Assembly (NCBI GenBank): GCA_944325665.1
Contig: CALVAY010000006.1
Span: 1-64,000 of the forward strand
Source of the DNA: Candidatus Gastranaerophilales bacterium
GTDB taxonomy: Bacteria; Cyanobacteriota; Vampirovibrionia; Gastranaerophilales; Gastranaerophilaceae
Length of the DNA stretch: 64,000 bases
Direction: 5' to 3'
How positions within the stretch are numbered: position 1 is the first letter of the stretch; each line of letters opens with the position of its first letter. The notes under the pieces were generated by a model. It ran no database searches, was not told where the DNA came from, and saw only the letters and a program-made list of their open reading frames with translations. This document shows, piece after piece, positions 42,790 through 51,699 of the stretch. The translations under genes were made by a program, and so were the position numbers.

Positions 42790-43773
42790 ATGATAGAAGT
42801 ATCAAGTGAAGAAATAATTTCCCAAAAAACTCTGCCTTATGATATTTATGACGAGGCAGGGATTAAAATACTTGAAGCAGGAGAAATACTTACCCCGGGT
42901 AAAATTCTGCTTGTAAGAAACTATGAAGTTCTTTTTCGCAAAGAGTTAAAAGAGGAAGAAGAACAAGAAGTTAATGAAATTAAAGAAAAAGTAATCGAAA
43001 CACCGGAGCAAGAACAAGAAACAATTGAGGACTTCGGGCCTATAAATAAAAAATCAAAACTTGATTTTCAAAGTCAGTATGAACTAAAGTGTGATTACAA
43101 CAATGCCATGGACTTTTTTAACAGGAATGATGTAATTCGTGCAAAGTCTATGATTCTAGAAACACGCGACAAAATCATAAAAAATTCACAACTTATAAGA
43201 AAAAATGCAAAATTTTTCTCTGAACTAAAACTGCTTGGTGAATATAAAAATATTCACCCCTTAAACACAGCGATATATAGCGTATTTTTGGCAAACAAAC
43301 TTGAATACAACGAAGCACAAATTATGGAAATAGCACTTAGCGCGCTATTGCACGATATAGGCAAATGCAAGCTTGAAGGCGAAATTGCAGTTCTTTCAAA
43401 AATGACAAAAGAAGAAGAAATAGCATACAAAAACCACCCGATAGTCGGACACAAGCTTATAAAAACAGAATTAAAACTAAATGAAAATATAGCAAGAGTA
43501 GCACTCCAGCACCATGAAAGAATGGACGGAACAGGCTGGCCTTACGGTATATCCTCTACAATGATAAGCGAATATGCTCAAATAATTGCCGTATGTAATT
43601 ATTTTGACAATATGACATCAACTAACGCAAATCTTGAGATATCAAACTTTAGAGAAGCACTAAGAGCTTTGCTTAAAGTTGGCAGTAAAGCCTTTTCGCC
43701 AAAACCTCTGTACGCTTTTGTACACATGCTTAACTATGGCGACAGTGCAACTTTTGAGGAGCTGAAACTTTGA
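42790..43773 (+). CDS. HD-GYP-type putative cyclic di-GMP phosphodiesterase
   Basis: 327 residues. An N-terminal region (about 1-95) with a Glu-rich linker precedes the HD-GYP domain (about 140-310). The metal site is present: LLHDIGKCK, the NHPIVGHKLI histidines, and QHHERMDGTGWPYG, so the GYP signature reads GWP here. These enzymes degrade cyclic di-GMP; the substitution may tune but probably not abolish activity. No GGDEF or receiver domain. The TTGA overlap couples it to trmFO. Closeness to flagellar genes suggests motility control, by inference. Confidence 0.87.
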   Translation: MIEVSSEEIISQKTLPYDIYDEAGIKILEAGEILTPGKILLVRNYEVLFRKELKEEEEQEVNEIKEKVIETPEQEQETIEDFGPINKKSKLDFQSQYELKCDYNNAMDFFNRNDVIRAKSMILETRDKIIKNSQLIRKNAKFFSELKLLGEYKNIHPLNTAIYSVFLANKLEYNEAQIMEIALSALLHDIGKCKLEGEIAVLSKMTKEEEIAYKNHPIVGHKLIKTELKLNENIARVALQHHERMDGTGWPYGISSTMISEYAQIIAVCNYFDNMTSTNANLEISNFREALRALLKVGSKAFSPKPLYAFVHMLNYGDSATFEELKL

Positions 43774-45098
43774 AAGTAACAGTTGCAGGCGGCGGCTTAG
43801 CAGGTTCTGAAGCAGCAATTTTTTTGGCAAATAACGACATTGAAGTTGATTTATACGAAATGCGCCCCATTAAAACCACAGGCGCGCACACGAGCGAAGA
43901 TTTTGCCGAATTTGTATGTTCAAACAGTCTTGGTTCAACTGCAAGCTCAAGCGCGTCAGGATTATTAAAACAGGAAGCACTACTTTTGGGCTCAACTCTT
44001 ATGAAAACAGCATTTGAGCTAAAAGTACCTTCGGGAAATTCTCTCTCAATTGACAGAAAAGGCTTTAGCCAAAAAATTACAGAGATTATCAATAATCATC
44101 CAAAAATCAATATCATAAGAGAAGAGCTTACGCAAATACCAAAAACGCCGACTATTATAGCCACAGGCCCATTAAGCTCGGATAAAATGTGTGAAAAATT
44201 AAAAGAATTTACGGGTCAGGAAGGCTTTCACTTTTTTGACGCAATAGCTCCGATAGTTAAAAAAAGCTCGATAAATTTTGAAAAAGCTTTCTACGCTTCA
44301 CGTTGGGACAAGGGTGAAGCAGATTTTATAAATTGCCCTTTAAATAAAGAAGAATATGAAAATTTCTATGAGATTTTAACAACGGCAGAAAAAATTCCGC
44401 TAAAATCTTTTGAAGCAAAATATTTTGAAGGCTGTATGCCTGTTGAAGTTATAGCCTCAAGAGGCAAGGATACTCTTCGTTTTGGTCCAATGAAGCCTGT
44501 TGGAATATTTGACAAAAGAACAAGGCAAGAAGAGCATAAAAATTATCAGTTTTGGGCGGTAGTGCAGCTAAGACAGGACGATAAGGAAGCAGAACTTTAT
44601 AACCTTGTAGGTTTTCAGACAAACTTAAAATGGGGTGAGCAAAAAAGGTTGCTAAATTCAATCCCCGGGCTTGAAAACTGCGAAATTGTCCGCTACGGCG
44701 TAATGCACGCAAATACTTTTATTAACAGCCCGAAAATATTAAACAAAACCTTGCAGACAAAAAACAATCCCGACCTGTTTTTTGCAGGACAAATTACGGG
44801 TGTTGAGGGTTATTGTGAAAGTATTACAACAGGATTATTTGCGGCGATAAATATGCTAAGGCACTTAAGAGGGCAAAAACTAATTGAATTAAGCCCAAAA
44901 AGTATGCTTGGCGCACTTCTTGAGTACATTACATTTGAAGGGCATAAATCCTTTCAACCCATAAATTCAAACTGGGGAATTATTGAGAAGGAAAATTTTG
45001 ACAAGAAAAAACGTCTTAGTAAAGAAGAAAAAGGAATTATTTTATCAAACAAAGCATTAGATTACATAAAGGAGATAAAAAATGGAATTTTCTGCTAA
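43770..45098 (+). CDS. trmFO: Methylenetetrahydrofolate--tRNA-(uracil-5-)-methyltransferase TrmFO
   Basis: FAD enzyme that methylates U54 in the T-loop of tRNA with methylene-THF. The 442 residues begin with the FAD motif VAGGGLAGSEAA, then LYEMRP, the family hallmark EFVCSNSLGS (about 47-56) and GVEGYCESITTGLFAA near the end. The start is TTG at 43770 with GAGGAG ideally spaced, overlapping the previous stop by four bases. It overlaps pepA downstream by 17 bases. Common in Firmicutes and Cyanobacteria, where it replaces TrmA. Confidence 0.96.
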   Translation: MKVTVAGGGLAGSEAAIFLANNDIEVDLYEMRPIKTTGAHTSEDFAEFVCSNSLGSTASSSASGLLKQEALLLGSTLMKTAFELKVPSGNSLSIDRKGFSQKITEIINNHPKINIIREELTQIPKTPTIIATGPLSSDKMCEKLKEFTGQEGFHFFDAIAPIVKKSSINFEKAFYASRWDKGEADFINCPLNKEEYENFYEILTTAEKIPLKSFEAKYFEGCMPVEVIASRGKDTLRFGPMKPVGIFDKRTRQEEHKNYQFWAVVQLRQDDKEAELYNLVGFQTNLKWGEQKRLLNSIPGLENCEIVRYGVMHANTFINSPKILNKTLQTKNNPDLFFAGQITGVEGYCESITTGLFAAINMLRHLRGQKLIELSPKSMLGALLEYITFEGHKSFQPINSNWGIIEKENFDKKKRLSKEEKGIILSNKALDYIKEIKNGIFC

Positions 45099-46572
45099 AA
45101 ATCAAGAAATGGCAAATGTTTTTGCAAGCATTTTGACCATTGGTATTTTTGAAGACGACAAGGCGCTTACACCCGCGCAAGAAAACCTTGATATTGCACT
45201 TAACAATCTTATTAGCGATTATTTAATTAAAAAAGAAGGTTTTAAGGGAAAATTTACAGATACCGTCTGCATTCCGACCTTTTTAAAAATTCCCGCAGAC
45301 AAAATTATGCTTGTAGGGTTAGGCAAAAAGAAAGATTTTAGCTTGGCAAAAGTTACTGAAATCTGCTCAAAACTTGCAAAGCAGTACGAAAAAATCTTAA
45401 ACACAAAAAACGTTGCCTGCGAATTACTTGGTTTAAATTCTAAAAAATTTGATGCGAAGGCTTGCACTAAGGCTATGACCGAAGGGTTTATGATTGGCGC
45501 GTACGACTACGACAAATATAAGACCAAAAAAAATACAAGCGAAATAAAGAAAATTAAGCTAATTGCAGGGACAAACCAAGAAGAAAAAGAGGCAAAAGAG
45601 GGTATTGTAGAGGCGCAAATTATTGGCGAGGCAATGAATTTTACAAAAGATTTAATTAACGAGCCTGCGCAAAACGCTACTCCTGAAGCAATTTCAAACA
45701 TCGCAAAAGAAATGTGCGAACAACTGGGTGTAACTTGCAAGGTTTACAACAAAAAACAACTTCAAGAAATGAATTTTAATGCATTTTTGGCAGTGGGACA
45801 AGGCAGTGTCCACGAACCAAAATTCATACACCTTACTTACAAATCACACAACCCTAAGAAAAAAATTGTACTTATCGGCAAAGGTATTACTTTTGACTCC
45901 GGCGGCTTAGATATTAAACCTGCAAACTCAATGTTAACAATGAAAACAGATATGTCAGGCTGTGCGACGGTTCTTGGCGTTATGAAAGCGATAGCACAGC
46001 TTAAACCAAATATCGAACTGCATGTTTTAAGTGCGCTATGTGAAAATATGCCAAGCGGAAGCTCATACAAACAAGGTGATGTGCTTACTGCTAAAAACGG
46101 TAAAACAATTGAAGTTGATAACACTGACGCCGAAGGCCGCCTAACTCTTGCGGATGTACTAACTTACGCAGATGAATTAAATGCGGATGAAGTTATCGAC
46201 ATCGCAACTCTTACAGGGGCAGTTGTTGTAGCACTTGGACAAAACATTACGGGCATTATGGGCAACAATAAAACCATGATAAATAAATTAATTCAAACGG
46301 GAGAAAAAATTGGTGAAGCACTTTGGGAGCTGCCTATTGTCGATGATATGCAAGAGGCACTAAAAAGCGATATTGCAGATATGAGAAATACAGGTTCAAG
46401 ATTTGCAGGCTCAAGCGTTGCAGGCAGATTTCTTCAAAACTTTACTCAGTCTAAAAACTGGGCTCACATTGATATTGCAGGCACAGCATTTATCGATAAA
46501 CCTTATCGAGAATTAAACAAAGGTGCAACAGCAGCAATGCTAAGAACGCTTACAAGCTATATCTTAAGTTAA
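45082..46572 (+). CDS. pepA: Leucyl aminopeptidase (M17 family)
   Basis: Cytoplasmic two-metal aminopeptidase. 496 residues, with a variable N-terminal domain and a C-terminal catalytic domain carrying the metal and active-site motifs GKGITFDSGGLDIKP and TDMSGCATVLG, and the signature NTDAEGRLTLADVL. The ATG at 45082 lies inside the trmFO 3' end with GGAG upstream. Third gene of an HD-GYP-trmFO-pepA operon, closed by a terminator. Confidence 0.96.
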   Translation: MEFSAKNQEMANVFASILTIGIFEDDKALTPAQENLDIALNNLISDYLIKKEGFKGKFTDTVCIPTFLKIPADKIMLVGLGKKKDFSLAKVTEICSKLAKQYEKILNTKNVACELLGLNSKKFDAKACTKAMTEGFMIGAYDYDKYKTKKNTSEIKKIKLIAGTNQEEKEAKEGIVEAQIIGEAMNFTKDLINEPAQNATPEAISNIAKEMCEQLGVTCKVYNKKQLQEMNFNAFLAVGQGSVHEPKFIHLTYKSHNPKKKIVLIGKGITFDSGGLDIKPANSMLTMKTDMSGCATVLGVMKAIAQLKPNIELHVLSALCENMPSGSSYKQGDVLTAKNGKTIEVDNTDAEGRLTLADVLTYADELNADEVIDIATLTGAVVVALGQNITGIMGNNKTMINKLIQTGEKIGEALWELPIVDDMQEALKSDIADMRNTGSRFAGSSVAGRFLQNFTQSKNWAHIDIAGTAFIDKPYRELNKGATAAMLRTLTSYILS

Positions 46573-46574
46573 CA

Positions 46575-46600
46575 AAAAGCGGGTTAAAACCCGCTTTTAA
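46575..46600. terminator. Bidirectional terminator between pepA and mscS
   Basis: AAAAGCGGGTT / AACCCGCTTTT stem with a minimal loop, T residues on both strands. It starts three bases after the pepA stop and overlaps the last codons of the convergent mscS. Confidence 0.8.
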
Positions 46601-47430
46601 TTTTTATTTTCGGTAATTACAAGTTGATTAAACGGAATTTCAATTCCAAGCTCGTCAAATTTCTCTTTAATTCTTAAATTAAACGCACGTTTAACTTCCC
46701 ACTGGACCCTTGGAAGAGTCTTAAAGCGAATTAAAATAGATATTGAGCTGTCATTGAATTTATCTAAACCCAAAACCTCAATTGGACCGATTATTTTGTC
46801 TTTATACTCATCCTCGCAAGAAAAATCTTGTCCGATTTTTTCCAAAACCCTCATAACCTCAGCAATATTTTCCTTGTATGCAACGGTAATTTCAACAAGA
46901 GAGTAAGAAAACCCTCTTGTAAAGTTTGTTACCATATCTATCATACCGTTTCTTATAAAATGTGCAGAACCGTCGATACTTCGCAAGACAATTATTGTTA
47001 AAGTGATTTTCTCAACCGTACCTGTTACGCCTTGAATTTCAACAACATCCCCTACGCGAATTTGTCCTTCAAATAGAATTGTAAGACCCGAAATCAAATC
47101 TTCTACAAATCTTTTTGAACCAAAACCTATTGCTACACCTAATACACCAGCTGCTGTAATTAAGGGGCGAACATCAACTCCCAAGTGGTTTAAAATGTTG
47201 ATTATTGCAAATACAAAGAGAACAAAGTTTGCTGCATTAATTGAAATTAATTTTAAAGTATCAAAGTTCTTTGCGGATTCAATATCTTTTGCCCTTCTTT
47301 TGATACCTTCAAAGGCATGGGTAAGAGTAATTTTTATAAATTTAAGAGCAAAGAGAAAAAATATTATCGTAAACAAAATATTTAAGATATTAGTCCACTT
47401 TAAGGATTTTAACATCTCTAAAATATCCAT
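46597..47430 (-). CDS. Small-conductance mechanosensitive channel (MscS family)
   Basis: Opens on membrane tension to release solutes in osmotic downshock. 277 residues with three N-terminal membrane segments, the pore-lining third segment AAGVLGVAIGFGSKRFVEDLISG with its Gly/Ala pattern, and the beta domain (RVGDVVEIQGVTGTVEKITL, FIRNGMIDMVTNF). A very strong AAGGAGGG site precedes the ATG, in contrast to the leaderless genes around it. Confidence 0.93.
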   Translation of the reverse strand: MDILEMLKSLKWTNILNILFTIIFFLFALKFIKITLTHAFEGIKRRAKDIESAKNFDTLKLISINAANFVLFVFAIINILNHLGVDVRPLITAAGVLGVAIGFGSKRFVEDLISGLTILFEGQIRVGDVVEIQGVTGTVEKITLTIIVLRSIDGSAHFIRNGMIDMVTNFTRGFSYSLVEITVAYKENIAEVMRVLEKIGQDFSCEDEYKDKIIGPIEVLGLDKFNDSSISILIRFKTLPRVQWEVKRAFNLRIKEKFDELGIEIPFNQLVITENKN

Positions 47431-47563
47431 TTTTACCCTCCTTGTTTTTCAAAATTATACCAAAAAATAAATCTAAAGATAATTAGAAAATCAACCTAGA
47501 GATTAATCTAATTTTTTAAAAATAACCGTAAACTTATCATGTAAATTAGGGATAAGTTCAGCT

Positions 47564-48328
47564 ATGGGCATTAAATTTACTAATAAAGAGGAAGATTTTG
47601 AGAAATTTTTGCAACCTGTAAATGAAACAGAGTGCGAGCATTTTAAATTGGCAAGAAAATTTATGCTCAAGAAGAATTACAGGCAAGCAATTAAAGAGTA
47701 TTTAACCTCTATGATATTTTCAGGTAAAAACACTCAGTCTTACAAAGAAATATCAAAAGCTTACAAGAAAAATAAAGAATACGACAAAGCCATTAGCCAC
47801 CTTAAAAAGGCAAAAGCGCTAAGCAGCTTTGATTCGGAAATATATTACGAACTTGGTTTAAATCATCTGCTAAATGCGGATTCAGCCGAAGCAAGAAAAA
47901 ACTTCATTCGCTCACTAAAGTTAAACCCGACAAACATTAACGCACAAGTACAGTTGGCTATATCTCACGAATTAATGAACGAAGAAGAGATGGCGCTCAG
48001 TATTTATCAAAAAATAATTGAGGAAAACCCAAGATACATACCCGCATACAATCATAAAGCGGGCTTGCTGATTTCAAGAGAACAATTTAAGGAAGCATCA
48101 TACTTATTTTACAAAATTCTAAGCATAAACCCCGCGTATTATAGGGCTAATTTAGGCCTTGGTATTTGTTTTGATAAAATGAAAAAATATTCAAGAGCCA
48201 TAAGGTATTATAAAAAATACATCGCACGAAAGCCAAATTCCGATACTACAAAATCACTTGTAGGAAGAATTTGCGAAATATACTCCAAGAAAAAAGATAA
48301 TCAAAAAGGGCTTAGAGTTATTAAATAG
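47564..48328 (+). CDS. Tetratricopeptide repeat protein (254 residues)
   Basis: Cytoplasmic protein of about five to six TPR units (KEISKAYKKNKEYDKAISHL, YYELGLNHLLNADSAEARKN, YRANLGLGICFDKMKKYSRA). Basic C-terminus. No enzyme domain. The promoter is unclear: TATCAT lies 23 bases upstream and GATAAG 7 bases upstream of the ATG; there is no well-placed Shine-Dalgarno site. Monocistronic with its own terminator. Partner unknown. Confidence 0.8.
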   Translation: MGIKFTNKEEDFEKFLQPVNETECEHFKLARKFMLKKNYRQAIKEYLTSMIFSGKNTQSYKEISKAYKKNKEYDKAISHLKKAKALSSFDSEIYYELGLNHLLNADSAEARKNFIRSLKLNPTNINAQVQLAISHELMNEEEMALSIYQKIIEENPRYIPAYNHKAGLLISREQFKEASYLFYKILSINPAYYRANLGLGICFDKMKKYSRAIRYYKKYIARKPNSDTTKSLVGRICEIYSKKKDNQKGLRVIK

Positions 48329-48353
48329 ATATATTTAAACTTTAAATAATAAA

Positions 48354-48387
48354 AAACAGGGGCAAAGTAAAGTGTCCCTGTTTTTAT
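48354..48387 (+). terminator. Terminator after TPR gene
   Basis: AAACAGGG (48354-48361) / CCCTGTTT (48376-48383) stem with a 14-base loop and a T-rich tail. Confidence 0.7.
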
Positions 48388-48413
48388 TTAACACGTAATC
48401 TTGCGAATCGGGG

Positions 48414-50438
48414 TTATTTCATATTTCCTAAGAAATATTGAAAAGCTTGTTTTTCCATTGGTTTAAGATTGTGCAACAAATTATATGCGGGGATTTGCAC
48501 ATTTGGATCTTGGTATTTTGCTTGAAGGGTGTTATTATCCTTCAAATATTTTCTTTTTATAATTAGCTCGTTAATTTTCGGTAAGCCAAAGCCTAGGAAG
48601 CCTGTAACAAGAGCCAAGGAAACCGTTTCAAAAATTGCATTTATTTTGTTGGCAAAACCAAGCAATGGGTTATTCTTGGTATCATTTAAAATAGCAAGAA
48701 AATCTTTTAATTCTTGACTATCCGCCTTAGCTTTAAGTACATCATTCAATTCTTGAGCGCTTACACCTTCTTTTTTGACCAGCTCTTCGCCAAAAAGCTT
48801 TTTAGCAGCGTTAAATAATACAGGGGTTTTATCGCCCTTGGCATTTGCGTCTATGTTAAGTATTTTGTGCAAGTTGCCTTTTTGAGCTTCAGTGCTTGTG
48901 AAAAATCTTGCCAACTCATCACCGTTTGCAAATGATGACATTTGAGCAGTGTTTTGTTTTTTGGATAACACCTTAACTCCACCTTCCGAGTTAAAGAATT
49001 CAACAAATTTCTTAAACGGATTTGTCTTATCGTCCAAGACTTTGTTTGTTAAAACAATACCGCTTCTTTTTGAAGCATTATGAGCCATAATTGAGCCTAG
49101 GCCCTTCATAGCAAATAATATTGTAATAATTGTTGTAACATCGCGTCTTAAGTTGTTTAAAGTCTCATCCCACTGAACAGGGCCGCCATTTTTCTTTGAA
49201 CTTTCAATATCCCTTTTTGCAGACTGAATTACACGGGGGATTAAAGTACAGGTTGTAATTAAACCCAAGAAAATTGGTCTTGCAACGTTTATCCAATCGC
49301 TTTCAACATTGGGCGCAATTGTTTTTGATAATTTTGTATCTAAACCGGGTTGAACCTTTTGACCCAAATCGGAAACAAATCTGCTTATAGAACCACCCTT
49401 AAAATTAACTTCGCCTTGAGCGGGTTTATCCTGCTGAGTTGCGCCACCCTTTAATTCGCTTGCTTTCTTTCTTACAGGGTCAGTCTCAGGGTTTGTTTTG
49501 CCGATTGTATAAATTCTTGGAATTGCCCACATTGCAGCTGCGGTAAATACACCCATTGCAATGTTTGTAAGGAATCTGCCACCCATTCTTTTGTGAGCAA
49601 AGTTATCAATAAATTCTTGACTGATAGAATCTTTTGATGTTTTTACAAAAGTAGAGTAAAAGTCATCTGAAAATTTACCCATTCTGCCAATTAAGTCTTC
49701 AAACGGGATTTCTGATGAATTTTTAGCAATTTTACCTGTCAAAAAGTCAGGGTAGCCGACAGTATTAGCCTTTTTGTCTTTCACGAAACGGCTTACAATA
49801 CCCTGCATGATTTCTTCTTTACTGTCAGGGTTTGATTTGCCCATAATACTGTTCATTAAGCCCTTTTTAGGAGCTTTTTCCATCTTGATAATCTCATCTA
49901 CGTAAGTGTCTAAATCAAGATTATTTTGGCTATCAAAATTTGAAAAAGTACTTTGTAAAACTTCTCTGTATAAGGATTTTTTAAAGCCATCTATTGAGCT
50001 TATATCTAAAGCTTGCGCATTTTGACCTACTATATCAGACAAGTCTTTAATAGATTCAACAGGAACACCGTTTGCTTTACCCGCATACTTCATTGTTCCG
50101 TACAAAACAGCAGCAGGAACAGCAAACATACTTGGGCCTGTTAAAAATTCTCTTAAGCCGTTTTCAAGAACGGCAGTCCAGTTATTTTTACCTGTATATT
50201 CTTTACCAACATCTTTTGCAGCCCAAGTTCTCGGGATATTTGTTCCAAGCATATCCTGAACGGTAAAGCTTGCAGCAAGACCGCCTCTATCTACGCCTTC
50301 CCAAAATTTTATCATTAAATCCGTAGCACCCTTGAAATTTGGGGAGTTGTTGGGGTTCGAATTTTTATTTAAATTCTTTTTGTTGTTAGTTTTTTCAGCG
50401 CTTCGATTTGCCGAATTAGAAATATTTAATACTTTCAT
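48414..50438 (-). CDS. Lineage-type membrane-associated protein with N-terminal NFKG and internal NFKG motifs
   Basis: No known family recognised. The 674-residue product begins with an Asn/Lys/Ser-rich tract (1-33) ending in NFKG (34-37), followed by ATDLMIKFWEGVDRGGLAASF. Hydrophobic segments lie near 98-115, 295-310, 385-405, 435-450 and 605-625. A charged Gly/Gln linker around 330-347 ends in a second motif, VNFKGG. The layout parallels the 795-residue protein at 11156-13543. It has its own promoter (TTGCTT-17-TATAAT at 50606-50578) and a long leader of about 130 bases. Function unknown. Confidence 0.7.
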   Translation of the reverse strand: MKVLNISNSANRSAEKTNNKKNLNKNSNPNNSPNFKGATDLMIKFWEGVDRGGLAASFTVQDMLGTNIPRTWAAKDVGKEYTGKNNWTAVLENGLREFLTGPSMFAVPAAVLYGTMKYAGKANGVPVESIKDLSDIVGQNAQALDISSIDGFKKSLYREVLQSTFSNFDSQNNLDLDTYVDEIIKMEKAPKKGLMNSIMGKSNPDSKEEIMQGIVSRFVKDKKANTVGYPDFLTGKIAKNSSEIPFEDLIGRMGKFSDDFYSTFVKTSKDSISQEFIDNFAHKRMGGRFLTNIAMGVFTAAAMWAIPRIYTIGKTNPETDPVRKKASELKGGATQQDKPAQGEVNFKGGSISRFVSDLGQKVQPGLDTKLSKTIAPNVESDWINVARPIFLGLITTCTLIPRVIQSAKRDIESSKKNGGPVQWDETLNNLRRDVTTIITILFAMKGLGSIMAHNASKRSGIVLTNKVLDDKTNPFKKFVEFFNSEGGVKVLSKKQNTAQMSSFANGDELARFFTSTEAQKGNLHKILNIDANAKGDKTPVLFNAAKKLFGEELVKKEGVSAQELNDVLKAKADSQELKDFLAILNDTKNNPLLGFANKINAIFETVSLALVTGFLGFGLPKINELIIKRKYLKDNNTLQAKYQDPNVQIPAYNLLHNLKPMEKQAFQYFLGNMK

Positions 50439-50577
50439 TTAACCTCTATCTGAAACACACAGATACTTTTTGAAAAAACAATAAACAATAAAAATTGCTA
50501 TTTTTAAGTTGCTTTGTGTAGTTTTTTAACAAATAACAGTGTGATAGGCATTCACTCAACCATGTCGAGCGGGTGTC

Positions 50578-50606
50578 ATTATAACACTCATAATTAAACA
50601 AAGCAA
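50578..50606 (-). promoter_or_regulatory. Sigma-70-type promoter of the 674-residue F-K-G protein
   Basis: Minus strand: TTGCTT (50606-50601), 17 bases, TATAAT (50583-50578) with a TG-like extension (GTGT before the box). The start site would be near 50571, giving a leader of about 130 bases, the longest seen for any gene here. Confidence 0.65.
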
Positions 50607-50638
50607 GAAATATTAATAAAATTTAACATTTAAACATA

Positions 50639-50668
50639 GCCCGTTTGGGCGGTTTATTTATTTTTTTT
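50639..50668 (+). terminator. Short hairpin with T-rich tail
   Basis: GCCC-GTTT-GGGC stem followed by GGTTTATTTATTTTTTTT. The stem is only four pairs. No plus-strand gene clearly ends here; it might end an antisense transcript. Confidence 0.35.
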
Positions 50669-50712
50669 AAATAATATTTTATGTATATGACATCACACAG
50701 TAAGGAAAAAAT

Positions 50713-50796
50713 ATGAGTATATCTAAATTCTGCGGAGCATACATTTTTTACTGCTACTTAGTAATCTTTATTTTGACAAATATAATCCTAAGATAA
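50713..50796 (+). CDS. Candidate 27-residue membrane peptide
   Basis: ATG at 50713 with AAGGA at proper spacing. The 27-residue product starts MSISKFCGAYIFYCY and continues as an uninterrupted hydrophobic stretch to ILR, long enough for one membrane helix. Its last nine bases overlap the 3' end of convergent ribF. Size and composition resemble small stress or type I toxin peptides, but there is no further evidence. No clear promoter; a weak TATGTA lies upstream. Confidence 0.3.
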   Translation: MSISKFCGAYIFYCYLVIFILTNIILR

Positions 50797-51699
50797 ATAA
50801 GTACGTTTTTTTACATAATCAACATCTTTTTGAATTTGCTTTTTCAACTCTTCGATATTCGGAAATTCAAATTCGTCCCTAATTTTTTCAACAAAGGCAA
50901 CATTTATAATTTTTCCGTAAATTTGAGAATTAAAATTCAGAATATGCGCTTCAAGCAGCTCATGGTTAGAGTTATCAAAAGTCGGTTTTACCCCCCAATT
51001 TATGACAGCGGGGAAAATCTTATCCATATATACATAGCCAAAATATACACCATAGGGCAATTTTACAATATCCTCCGCCCAAAGGAGATTGGCTGTCGGG
51101 AAACCTAGTTTTGAGGCTATTTGCTTGCCTTCAATTACATTATTTGTAACGTTAAATTTATGCCCTAATAATGAATTTGCCTTATCAACCTTACCTTGAG
51201 ACAACAGCTCTCTTATTTTTGTACTGCTTATCGTAATATCTTTTTTTCTCTGCTCGGGAAATTCAATGAATTCATAATTAAAATGTTTTGCATAATTTGC
51301 TAACAGTTTTGAAGATCCGGATTTTTTAGCGCCAAAATGATGATTAAAACCGCTTACTATGCAGTTGGGCTTAAAGTTTTTAATGATGACATCTTCAAGA
51401 TATTCAAGAGCATCCATATTCCTAAACTGCTCAAAATCAAGCATATAGACATAATTAACACCCAATGCTTCAAATTTTTCAAGCTTCTCGCTATTTGAGG
51501 TAATATTTAAAGTCTTTTTATCGTTAAAACAATTCGCAGGATTTTTTTCAAAAGTAATCACGGCAGATTTAGTATTTGTATTTTTTGCATACTCAACAGC
51601 GGTTGAAATTAATTTTTGATGCGCAAGATGAACCCCGTCAAAGTACCCAAGTGCCAAGGAGAGGTTTGGATTAGAATTTAAACTTTTAAAAACCTGCAT
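50788..51699 (-). CDS. ribF: Bifunctional riboflavin kinase/FAD synthetase
   Basis: Makes FMN and then FAD from riboflavin. The 303 residues show the nucleotidyltransferase domain (LGYFDGVHLAHQKLI, about 17-31; ISSTKIRELLSQG, about 153-165) and the C-terminal flavokinase domain (GFPTANL, YGVYFGYV, EAHILNF). Standard length. It begins directly after the rel stop codon, so the two form an operon. No FMN riboswitch upstream. Confidence 0.95.
   Translation of the reverse strand: MQVFKSLNSNPNLSLALGYFDGVHLAHQKLISTAVEYAKNTNTKSAVITFEKNPANCFNDKKTLNITSNSEKLEKFEALGVNYVYMLDFEQFRNMDALEYLEDVIIKNFKPNCIVSGFNHHFGAKKSGSSKLLANYAKHFNYEFIEFPEQRKKDITISSTKIRELLSQGKVDKANSLLGHKFNVTNNVIEGKQIASKLGFPTANLLWAEDIVKLPYGVYFGYVYMDKIFPAVINWGVKPTFDNSNHELLEAHILNFNSQIYGKIINVAFVEKIRDEFEFPNIEELKKQIQKDVDYVKKRTYLS

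Larger units (their letters stand above)
50439..50787. other. 349-base intergenic region
   Basis: Holds the promoter and long leader of the minus-strand 674-residue protein (right to left from about 50571), a GCCC/GGGC hairpin at 50639-50650, and a candidate small plus-strand gene from 50713. Nothing else is recognised. Confidence 0.6.
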
